Part shown: positions 15,012-21,316 of the stretch, in pieces | How the letters are laid out: each line of letters begins with the position of its first letter | Numbering within the stretch: the stretch's first letter is position 1 | Source of the DNA: CAYREE01 sp964423225 | GTDB taxonomy: Archaea; Altiarchaeota; Altiarchaeia; IMC4; SCGC-AAA252-I15 | DNA length: 21,316 nt | Direction of reading: 5' to 3' | Assembly (NCBI GenBank): GCA_964423225.1 | Contig: CAYREE010000026.1 | Location: 1-21,316 of the forward strand | The notes under the pieces: model-generated | Seen by the model: only the letters and a program-made list of their open reading frames with translations | Databases searched by the model: none | What the model was told of the DNA's origin: nothing | Translations under genes and position numbers: made by a program

Positions 15012-16799
15012 ATGAATAAAATAATCTTCTATTGCATATTAGTCACACTTATTTCAACGGTTTCACCAGAAGGTCCAGACGATATAATCTCTCCAATTAT
15101 CCCAGATGATATAGTCGATTCGACAGAATCGGATGGAAAAACAGAGGATATCGTCACCGAACAATGGAGATACCATGTTAATAAGGGAGTTTATGATATT
15201 ATCACATTCGATTCTACAAACGATAAAATTCCAGAGATATATGCTGTAAGATATAATCAAAGACAGACTACTGTAGCCGTGGTCGATCCAGAAGGATATT
15301 TGTTATATGATATGACGATTCCAAGATACATGTCATATCTTTATAAGACTGAAGAGATAATCAAGGTTCATGTCGACGATCTTAATAATGATGGGATATT
15401 AGACATCTTTGCAGGCTCTCAAATCCACACGGGAGGAATCAATCTACATTACTTCTATGGAATAGAACGAAAGATTGAAAGGGGATTGGACAGATACTAC
15501 AACAGGATAAAATGGCAGACAAAGGAAGTCGGTGGAATGACACGGATTTGGACTATCAAGAGAGGCGGGAAAAAGATGCTGCTCACAGGATCTATAGACC
15601 ATAATATCAGGATAATAGATGGGGAGGGTAAAGTAGTGAAGGAACATCTTATCCCAGGTACAGTATGGGATTTGAGTCCAGCTCAATTAGATGGAGATGC
15701 CCATGACGAAATCGTTGTAGGAACCTTCAGAAAAATCATGACCCTAGACAACAACTGGAAGACTATCTGGAGCTATGCTGCACCCAAAAGATTTAAAAAA
15801 GTCGTAGCAGCAGACATTGATAAAGATGGGAAAGACGATGTATTCGGAATGACAGAAGAAAAAGTTATTGCATTCAACCATATCGGCAAAGTATTATGGG
15901 AATATCCAGTTGAGAAAGGATCAAGCATTTACGTACTAGACTTAAAAGGTGGAGAATATAAAAACATCGTGATCGCAGATAAGCAGACCCTCATATTCCT
16001 AAATGATGAAGGATCCAAAGTAGGCTCTATAGATCTAGAAAGGCCCATACTATCACTTGGCGGATATTCTCTAAGAGAAGAAAGACACCTACTAGTAGGT
16101 ACCAACGACCAATTAATAGATTATATGGTAAGTACTGCACCATTCAAGAGGAAAGATGCTGAATACTATCTGAAGACCGCAGGAGATTATTACAAAGAAG
16201 ATAAGCTGGATAAAGCAATAGAATATGCAAACAAAGCAAAGACAGTCTTCCAAGAATTAAAAGATCAGGAATCAATCAGTATAAGCCAAGAAATAATAAC
16301 TAATTCTGAGATTATCCAAAATTCAGACAAATTATTCGAAGCAGCCTCAAAACACTTTGAAAAAAGCGAATATAATATGAGTAGGGAAAAGGCAGAAACA
16401 GCATTAGAAGGCTATAGAAAAGTATGGAGGGGAACAGGGATCCAGAAGGCTGAACAACTACTATCAGTGATAGACGACAAGAAAATAGCAGATACATTAT
16501 ATGCTCAAGCCGAAAAACTATTCCTAGAAAACCAATTTGACAACTCCATCAAGAAGGCAGATGAAGCGAAAACCATCTACTCTAGGATAAATGATAAAAT
16601 AGGGGTCCAAAAAGCTAATTCACTAAAAAAACTAATAAACCGCGACTATTCTGCAACTACGACAATAAAAAAAACCGGGGTAACAACAACAATCCCTACT
16701 CAAGGAATTGCGAAAAATGAGATAATTACCTACATAGCGATAGGTTTAGGCGTCATTATAATACTATTAACATTAAAAAGATTTTTAGAGAATATGTAG
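15012..16799 (+). CDS. Secreted beta-propeller/TPR protein, C-terminally anchored
   Basis: A 595-residue extracellular protein. A signal peptide covers about 1-19. From about 50 to 375 come strand-rich repeats of an FG-GAP or PQQ-like beta-propeller, with Ca2+-binding type loops (VDDLNNDGILDIFAGS near 121-136, DIDKDGKDD at 268-276, and a degenerate LDGDAHDEIVVGTF). Residues 381-545 are helical, with TPR-like units (AEYYLKTAGDYYKEDKLDKA, LYAQAEKLFLENQFDNSIKK). A Thr linker (about 548-563) and a membrane helix (about 571-588) follow. This layout suits a surface binding or scaffold protein held at the membrane. The start is supported by the TATA box 27 nt upstream. The gene ends 16 nt before the convergent small ribosomal protein gene. 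Confidence 0.85.
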   Translation: MNKIIFYCILVTLISTVSPEGPDDIISPIIPDDIVDSTESDGKTEDIVTEQWRYHVNKGVYDIITFDSTNDKIPEIYAVRYNQRQTTVAVVDPEGYLLYDMTIPRYMSYLYKTEEIIKVHVDDLNNDGILDIFAGSQIHTGGINLHYFYGIERKIERGLDRYYNRIKWQTKEVGGMTRIWTIKRGGKKMLLTGSIDHNIRIIDGEGKVVKEHLIPGTVWDLSPAQLDGDAHDEIVVGTFRKIMTLDNNWKTIWSYAAPKRFKKVVAADIDKDGKDDVFGMTEEKVIAFNHIGKVLWEYPVEKGSSIYVLDLKGGEYKNIVIADKQTLIFLNDEGSKVGSIDLERPILSLGGYSLREERHLLVGTNDQLIDYMVSTAPFKRKDAEYYLKTAGDYYKEDKLDKAIEYANKAKTVFQELKDQESISISQEIITNSEIIQNSDKLFEAASKHFEKSEYNMSREKAETALEGYRKVWRGTGIQKAEQLLSVIDDKKIADTLYAQAEKLFLENQFDNSIKKADEAKTIYSRINDKIGVQKANSLKKLINRDYSATTTIKKTGVTTTIPTQGIAKNEIITYIAIGLGVIIILLTLKRFLENM

Positions 16800-16815
16800 G
16801 CCTTAATCCCGTCCA

Positions 16816-16905
16816 CTATTTCCTTAAGTGTCGTGTCTTTTTCCTGCGCTTTTTCAACTTATGTCGGCGCATTTTTTGCAATTTTCTCTTACGTCCACAT
16901 GGCAT
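16816..16905 (-). CDS. 29-residue very basic mS38/COX24-like ribosomal protein
   Basis: A tiny gene. ATG 16905 to TAG at 16816-16818 encodes 29 residues, most of them Lys or Arg, beginning MPCGRKRKLQKM and ending KKTRHLRK. The pattern KM..HK.KK..KKTR.LRK matches what I recall of the AURKAIP1/COX24 domain (mitochondrial mS38 and very short bacterial counterparts), a peptide buried in the small ribosomal subunit near the decoding region. Archaeal eL41 is another tiny basic protein, but it is Trp/Arg-rich and does not have this order. A TATA-like TTTTTATTC is centred about 27 nt before the ATG (16928-16936), so expression as a leaderless mRNA is credible. It is divergent from a small membrane protein gene and convergent with the propeller gene. 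Family assignment is inference from memory. Confidence 0.7.
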   Translation of the reverse strand: MPCGRKRKLQKMRRHKLKKRRKKTRHLRK

Positions 16906-16920
16906 GACATAAAATACTAC

Positions 16921-16936
16921 ATTTAAGAATAAAAAT
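16921..16936. promoter_or_regulatory. Divergent TATA elements of the 29-codon and 68-codon genes
   Basis: On the minus strand TTTTTATTC (16928-16936) lies about 27 nt before ATG 16905; on the plus strand ATTTAAGAAT (16921-16930) lies about 28 nt before ATG 16954. The whole intergenic space is 48 bp. Confidence 0.45.
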
Positions 16937-16953
16937 AAAATATATATTATACG

Positions 16954-17160
16954 ATGGTTTCAATCGAAGAATTAATGGAAAAATATCGGAATATGGATGA
17001 TGTTGACCGGCAAAAGCTATGGTTAGCAGTAATTGGCACGATACTTCTCGTCTACCTACTGATAAGCCTGGAAAGCTCGATGGATATCGCCGGACAATGG
17101 CTTGATAGTGGCGCAAAATATGCGAACGACACTATTGAAGGGACCAAATCATTAAGTTGA
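16954..17160 (+). CDS. Small single-helix membrane protein
   Basis: A 68-residue protein with an acidic cytoplasmic-looking N-terminus (SIEELMEKYRNMDDVDRQK), one hydrophobic helix at about 23-39 (LWLAVIGTILLVYLLIS), and a short C-terminal part with little charge. No family is recognised. It starts at ATG 16954 with an AT-rich TATA-like element about 28 nt upstream, divergent from the 29-codon ribosomal protein gene, and stops 7 nt before the convergent MEMO gene. Coding character is modest but the surrounding gene packing and the promoter support it. Confidence 0.65.
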   Translation: MVSIEELMEKYRNMDDVDRQKLWLAVIGTILLVYLLISLESSMDIAGQWLDSGAKYANDTIEGTKSLS

Positions 17161-17167
17161 AGATAAC

Positions 17168-17986
17168 TTAATCAACTATAAGTCCGCCATATCCCACTAC
17201 CTGACTATAGTCGTTTACAATATCTCCAGAAGTCATATATTTGACAAGTTCTGCGCTAGTAGCGCCCATGTTAAGGCATGCACTAAGCATAATTGCAACT
17301 GGAGCATATCCACACATAGATATACTTCGATTTTTTACTACCTTAAAAAGTGTTTTCGGGTCTAGATTTAGTATTGCATCTATTGCTGCTTGATCATTTT
17401 CCATTGCCTTCTCCTGTGATTCATAATGTGTGAAATCAGTGCTCGCAACTATTGTGAACTTCATGTCAAGCTTATTCAATACATTGGCAATAGTACTACC
17501 GAGTTCCATACATAGTTCCAAGAAATCATTAGAGGGGGTATAATGCTTGATTGCGATAGGTATTATCTGAAACCCATCGCCAAAATACTGCATGAAGGGT
17601 AGTTGTACTTCAAGAGAATGCTCTCTTGAATGAGCCTGCATATCATCATCGATAAGATCAGTGGACTTGTATATCTCTTTTGCAACAAGGGAATCTATCC
17701 TAACATCTCCAAAAGGCATCTTCCATAGTCCTTCAGTCATAATGCTAAAATCAGGTCCGAATCCAGAATGGTTTGGCCCAAGTAGGATAAAAGTGTCTGG
17801 AGTCTTGATTCTAGAATACACTTCACCAGCTACTTTTCCGGAATACATAAGTCCTGCATGAGGAGATACAATACCTTTTACATGTTTTCGAGGTAGATCA
17901 GTATTGACTAATTCTCTAACCTGTTTATCAAGCATTTCATTGTCAAAATAATAAAATTGTCCTGCAACAGCCGGCTGGCGTATCAT
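17168..17986 (-). CDS. MEMO1 family protein
   Basis: A 272-residue protein of the MEMO1 family, related in fold to class III extradiol dioxygenases. The start IRQPAVAGQFYY is the family signature. Metal-site residues known from human MEMO1 (two His and a Cys) are matched by H43 (SPHAG), H73 (GPNHSG) and C225 (SMCGYAP). Other conserved parts are SREHSLEVQLPF (H123) and STDFTHY (H187). Biochemical role in archaea is unresolved; in eukaryotes copper or iron binding has been reported. ATG 17986 has a TATA box (TATAAA, 18009-18014) 26 nt upstream in the 37-bp space shared with the divergent histone gene, so it is expected to be leaderless. Confidence 0.95.
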   Translation of the reverse strand: MIRQPAVAGQFYYFDNEMLDKQVRELVNTDLPRKHVKGIVSPHAGLMYSGKVAGEVYSRIKTPDTFILLGPNHSGFGPDFSIMTEGLWKMPFGDVRIDSLVAKEIYKSTDLIDDDMQAHSREHSLEVQLPFMQYFGDGFQIIPIAIKHYTPSNDFLELCMELGSTIANVLNKLDMKFTIVASTDFTHYESQEKAMENDQAAIDAILNLDPKTLFKVVKNRSISMCGYAPVAIMLSACLNMGATSAELVKYMTSGDIVNDYSQVVGYGGLIVD

Positions 17987-17993
17987 AATAGAT

Positions 17994-18014
17994 TATTTAA
18001 ATCACCGGTTTATA
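17994..18014. promoter_or_regulatory. Interlocked divergent promoters of MEMO and histone genes
   Basis: TATTTAAAT (17994-18002) is centred 26 nt before the histone ATG 18024; TATAAA on the minus strand (18009-18014) is centred 26 nt before the MEMO ATG 17986. The two boxes are crossed within 37 bp. Confidence 0.6.
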
Positions 18015-18023
18015 TTATTATCT

Positions 18024-18221
18024 ATGTCTGAGATACCATTAGCACCCATTGAAAGAGTTTTAAGGAAAGTCAATATTGACCGGGTGGGAGAGGATGCTGT
18101 AGTCGAATTAAGGGATATGATAGAAGAATACGCCTTACAGGTAGGTGAACGTGCTGCTAAACTGGCAAAACATGCTGGAAGAGTAACACTGAAAGCTGAT
18201 GACATTAAACTGGCTAAATGA
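18024..18221 (+). CDS. Archaeal histone
   Basis: A 65-residue histone-fold protein that packs DNA as dimers and longer stacks. It aligns through its length with HMfB-type archaeal histones: IPLAPIERVLRK (helix 1), then DRVGEDAVVELRDMIEEYA (start of the long helix 2), AAKLAKHAGRVTLKADDI (end of helix 2 and the RVT loop), and DDIKLAK (helix 3). The RVT motif and the AKHAG dimer-contact region are conserved. It is about four to five residues shorter than HMfB at the C-terminal helix, which lacks the usual VRRF tail. The TATA box 26 nt upstream gives a leaderless start. A lipoprotein gene follows within four bases of the stop, so the two are probably on one mRNA. Confidence 0.95.
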   Translation: MSEIPLAPIERVLRKVNIDRVGEDAVVELRDMIEEYALQVGERAAKLAKHAGRVTLKADDIKLAK

Positions 18222-18225
18222 TAAG

Positions 18226-18783
18226 ATGAGGCGCTCCTGGATAGTGATTACATTCTTGATAACAATCCTGGGATGTTTGGGAGGACAAAAATACGTCTGC
18301 TATGATAAGACAATTGTAGAGGATAAAATCTTTTGCCCAAAATACGTGTGTTTAGACAAAAGCACTGTAGCCTCCCCTGAAGCATGTCCGAAAACAACAC
18401 AACCGAAGGATAATCCAACGACAACACTCGAAGGCGACACACCAGATAAACCGAAGATTCGTGAAGATGGTCCAGGAATGTATTATAGAGCATTTCACGC
18501 AGCATTAATGGCAGACGACTTTGAGGGAACTATGAATTTCTTGTCAATAGAGAAAAAATCAGAGTTAAAAGACGAGATAAAAGCTCAGGTTGCAGTAAAA
18601 ACTTGGATGCTCCTATATCCAAAAACAATAGACATAATAAAAGAGGACATTTTTGGGGATAAAGCCTCGGTTAAAGTAAAAGGATTAAACGATGATGAAA
18701 AAGTTGTGAGGGGTGAGGCTTTAATGGTGCTTGAAGAGGGTGTGTGGAAGATGGATGATGTTTTTTGGGGAGCACCAGAATAA
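18226..18783 (+). CDS. Lipoprotein with paired Cys motifs and NTF2-like domain
   Basis: A 185-residue exported lipoprotein. The signal peptide ends in a lipobox (ITILGC, lipidated Cys at about 17). Two near-identical units follow, KYVCYDKTIVEDKIFCP and KYVCLDKSTVASPEACP, each with two Cys; this YVC...C unit is common in envelope proteins of uncultivated archaea. A Thr/Pro linker then leads to a domain of about 100 residues (from about MYYRAFHAALMADD to the C-terminus) that fits the general form of DUF4878/NTF2-like lipoproteins. The longer frame starting at 18199 overlaps the histone, so ATG 18226, four bases after the histone stop and directly before the signal peptide, is chosen. It stops 3 nt before the convergent sugar nucleotidyltransferase. 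Function unknown. Confidence 0.8.
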   Translation: MRRSWIVITFLITILGCLGGQKYVCYDKTIVEDKIFCPKYVCLDKSTVASPEACPKTTQPKDNPTTTLEGDTPDKPKIREDGPGMYYRAFHAALMADDFEGTMNFLSIEKKSELKDEIKAQVAVKTWMLLYPKTIDIIKEDIFGDKASVKVKGLNDDEKVVRGEALMVLEEGVWKMDDVFWGAPE

Positions 18784-18786
18784 CAA

Positions 18787-20007
18787 TTATTCTGTATAAA
18801 TCGTATTTCTGACAATACTTGCAGCATCAACAAATGCATTTGGATAAATACTTCTACCAGGCATGATACTCACATTAATCCCGGTTTTTACATTATCTCC
18901 CATGATACAACCAAATTTCCTACGCCCTGAGTTAACCATATTATTTTTGACTTCGATCTTTACTTCATGATCGTCGAATCTGAGATTCGCAACTTTTGTG
19001 CCTGCACCAAAATTGCAGTTCTCGCCGATAATAGAATCGCCAAGATAACTAAGATGGCCAATATGCGTTCCCGACATGATAATACTATTTTTTACTTCCA
19101 CTGCATTACCAATCTTGCATGAATCCATTATAACAGTATGGGGTCGGATATAACAGTTGGGTCCGATCACACAATCATCACCGATAAAAACAGGACCCTC
19201 GATATACGCTCCCGACCGTATAACAGAATTTTTACCAACATGTACTGGCCCTTTAATTACAGCGTATTTTTCAATTGTAGCAGTCTTTTGTTTTTTTAGT
19301 TTTATGGATTTCATAACAATTTCATTAGCATCTAGAAGATTCCAGGGTAATCCAATGTCTATCCATTGTCCTTCACAGGTATAACCGAATACAATGCCTT
19401 TTTTGATAAAATTCTTTATAGCATCCGTGAGTTCATATTCCATTCGCCGGGATTTTCCGATTTTATCCAATTCATCAAAGATTTTATTATTGAATATATA
19501 GACTCCAGCATTTGCGAGTTTGCTCTTTGGTTTTCTTGGTTTTTCCTTTAAGGAAAGTACTTTATTACGTTTAACCTCCACTATACCATAAGAGCTAGGA
19601 TCGGATACTTTGACCAATGACATGGTTGCATCTGATTTCTTTTTCTTGTTCTTCTCAAGAAGCGTGCGTAAAAATGATTTTGTGATAAAAAGATCACCGT
19701 TTAACACCAGAAACTCATCTTTTATTTTCCCCTTGACCTTCAGTAATGCATCGCCAGTACCCTTCTGTTCTTTCTGCAAGATGTAATGAATCTTCATGCC
19801 ACGATAAACATGTCCAAAATATTGTTCAATAGATTTGCGCTGATAACCCACAATGATAAATATCTCCTTTACACCAACACAATCTAAAGCCTCTAGATTC
19901 CATTCTAAAATAGGTTTTCCAGCGATAGGCAGCATTGGCTTGGGCCGGGTGCTAGTAAGTGGCCTAAGCCGTGTTCCCTCACCTGCCGCAAGGATAACAG
20001 CCTTCAT
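18787..20007 (-). CDS. GlmU-like bifunctional sugar-1-P nucleotidyl-/acetyltransferase
   Basis: A 406-residue two-domain enzyme of nucleotide-sugar synthesis. The N-terminal nucleotidyltransferase carries LAAGEGTRLRPLT (6-18) and RPKP (21-24), with NGDLF (103-107) as metal site and EKP near 155-157. The C-terminal half is a left-handed beta-helix of hexapeptide repeats with the acetyltransferase features of GlmU: EVKNS (304-308), the likely catalytic His318 in GHLSYLGD, and NFGAGTKVANLRFDD (332-346). Archaeal homologues such as Sulfolobus ST0452 make UDP-GlcNAc from glucosamine-1-phosphate by acetylation and uridylylation, so UDP-GlcNAc is the likely product, feeding surface-protein glycosylation. 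It has its own TATA box (rc of 20031-20043, TTTTAAATATAT) 24-36 nt before ATG 20007, despite lying 39 nt after valS. Confidence 0.9.
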   Translation of the reverse strand: MKAVILAAGEGTRLRPLTSTRPKPMLPIAGKPILEWNLEALDCVGVKEIFIIVGYQRKSIEQYFGHVYRGMKIHYILQKEQKGTGDALLKVKGKIKDEFLVLNGDLFITKSFLRTLLEKNKKKKSDATMSLVKVSDPSSYGIVEVKRNKVLSLKEKPRKPKSKLANAGVYIFNNKIFDELDKIGKSRRMEYELTDAIKNFIKKGIVFGYTCEGQWIDIGLPWNLLDANEIVMKSIKLKKQKTATIEKYAVIKGPVHVGKNSVIRSGAYIEGPVFIGDDCVIGPNCYIRPHTVIMDSCKIGNAVEVKNSIIMSGTHIGHLSYLGDSIIGENCNFGAGTKVANLRFDDHEVKIEVKNNMVNSGRRKFGCIMGDNVKTGINVSIMPGRSIYPNAFVDAASIVRNTIYTE

Positions 20008-20029
20008 AAAATAGTATTTGATGTCAGAG

Positions 20030-20043
20030 AATATATTTAAAAC
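20030..20043 (-). promoter_or_regulatory. TATA box of the GlmU-like gene
   Basis: GTTTTAAATATAT on the minus strand, centred about 29 nt before ATG 20007, inside the short gap after valS. It suggests independent, leaderless transcription. Confidence 0.55.
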
Positions 20044-20046
20044 ATA

Positions 20047-21316
20047 TCATAGGAATTCTATCACGATTTCCTCTCCAGAAACATATTCTATCTGTTGTAT
20101 CCTGCCACACGCCTTTAAATCTTCCTCAACAGCATCTAATAGTTTTTTCTTATCTTCNNNNNNNNNNNNNNNNNGCTTTTTCGACTTCTTTACCCAGACT
20201 CATCTGATTATCGCTTTTAAGCTTTCTGATTAAGGCGAGAACTTCAATTAAAACATCACCTGACTTCTCAGCAGTTATATCAAGATGATCCTCGAATACT
20301 ATCGGCCAGTTAGCGATATGAATGGATTCAACTCCCTCATTCTTCTTGTAGAATGTCTGGTATATCTCCTCGGTTATATGGGGCATTATTGGAGCCATCA
20401 TCTTGATAACTGAGAGTAATCCATGATATAACGTGTATTGTGCTGCTAGCTTAGATTTATCCCCTCTTATCTCGGGTTTATAGAGACGTTGTTTAACTAT
20501 TTCAAGGTAGTAGTCACAGAAGTTCTGCCAGAAGAATTTTTCAACGTCTGCCTTCGTCCTTGAATATTCATATTTATCAAATGATTCTGTTGATGAATTG
20601 ATTATTTGAGAGAGTTTTGATAGGAGCCATTTGTCGATCGTCTCAAGCTCAACTTGTTTTCCATCATAGTCTTCAAGGTGCATGAAGACAAACCTTGAAG
20701 CATTCCAAAGTTTAGTCAGGAATTTCTCGCCTGTTACAAGATCTTTTTCACTGAATGGGAGATCATCACCAAGCTTGCATCCTGCCGCCCAGAACCTCAA
20801 TGAATCGGCTGAATATTTCTCAAGCATCTTCTGTGGTTCTACGACATTTCCCTTGCTTTTACTCATCTTCTTTCCATGTGGGTCTTGAGCATGACCGGAT
20901 ATCACTACATCAGACCAGGGATTAACCTTATCATGCATTCTTGATTTCACTACAGTGTTGAAAAGCCAGAAGGTGATAATGTCATGTGCTTGGGGACGCA
21001 GACTCATCGGATATATTTTATCATAGATTGCATGGTCTTTGAATAAGTCTGCAGCTAGTTTTGGAGTTAATGATGATGTTGCCCAAGTATCAAGGATATC
21101 TTCCTCAGGTATGAACTTCTCATTACCGCATTTTGGACATTTTTCAACTGGTGGTTTGTCGTTCATTGGATCAACTGGAAGATCTTCAATTCTAGCAAGG
21201 ATTTCTTCATCACATTTGCTACAATACCAGACTGGAAACGGTACTCCAAAATATCTTTGCCTTGAAATCAGCCAATCCCACTGTAGTCCCTGAACCCAGT
21301 GATCATATCGATGACG
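20047..21316 (-). CDS. valS: Valyl-tRNA synthetase, C-terminal part (5' end outside window)
   Basis: This frame charges tRNA-Val with valine. It enters from the right edge as ...HWVQGLQWDWLISRQRYF..., then FGVPFPVWYCSKCDEE with a CxxC...CPKCG zinc-binding insertion, DTWATSSLTPKL (typical of ValS), the class I KMSKSKGN motif (near 20860), and the anticodon-binding helical domain. The N run at 20158-20174 interrupts it; read straight through, the frame closes with a false stop at 20150-20152. In the correct frame after the gap, codons from 20157 give EDKKKLLDAVEEDLKACGRI and on to IVIEFL, stopping at TGA 20047-20049. That is a normal ValS C-terminal coiled end. The gap must therefore really be 16 or 19 bases (or another 3n+1), not 17. 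The N-terminal editing and HIGH regions lie outside the window. Confidence 0.93.
20158..20174. other. Assembly gap (17 N)
   Basis: A run of N inside valS. Its stated length is out of frame with the intact coding sequence on both sides, so the length is a placeholder or the flank has an indel. Confidence 0.97.

Noticed and set aside
18199..18225. Start of the histone-linked lipoprotein at ATG 18199
   Set aside because: It would overlap the histone by 23 bases and add a hydrophilic leader before the signal peptide; ATG 18226 fits better.
20018..20233. Plus-strand frame running through the N gap
   Set aside because: It exists only by reading through N and is antisense to valS.

Overview
This window reads as part of a draft genome of an uncultivated archaeon. 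The evidence is an archaeal histone (18024-18221), an archaeal-style valyl-tRNA synthetase, a MEMO1-family protein, a KaiC-like ATPase beside an Lrp/AsnC regulator, and many start codons 25-30 nt downstream of a TATA box with no room for a leader. The small, tightly packed genes and the many surface proteins with Thr-rich linkers recall DPANN or Altiarchaeota-like lineages, but I cannot fix the lineage. A 17-base N run at 20158-20174 shows a scaffolded assembly.

Left part (1-6059, all minus strand): an unrecognised protein of at least 650 residues runs off the left edge. Upstream of it lie a P2A-type Ca2+-transporting ATPase, a KaiC-like ATPase and an Lrp/AsnC regulator. Next come a decayed Era-like GTPase (6169-6672), a membrane-anchored zinc ribbon protein and a two-helix membrane protein.

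Centre (7500-13572): an envelope island. It holds two small Cys-bearing membrane or lipoproteins, one of them with nine two-cysteine repeats. It also holds a large Cys-rich, Thr-linker surface protein, an S-layer-like secreted protein, two membrane-anchored thioredoxin-fold proteins and a second Cys-rich anchored surface protein. Together they could form an extracytoplasmic system for making or maintaining disulfide-stabilised surface proteins. The 9.3-10.8 kb gene is visibly richer in G+C than its neighbours.

Right part (13584-21316): a TPR-PAP2 phosphatase operon, a MazG-like pyrophosphohydrolase divergent from a secreted beta-propeller/TPR protein, a hidden 29-codon gene for a very basic mS38/COX24-like ribosomal protein (16816-16905), a small membrane protein, MEMO1 divergent from histone plus lipoprotein, a GlmU-like bifunctional sugar-1-phosphate nucleotidyltransferase/acetyltransferase, and the C-terminal part of ValS.

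A repeated theme is very short head-to-head intergenic regions (33-57 bp), where the TATA box of each leaderless gene lies next to the start of the other. Apart from the decayed GTPase region there is no gene-free stretch longer than about 300 bases. I saw no tRNA, rRNA, CRISPR array or insertion sequence.
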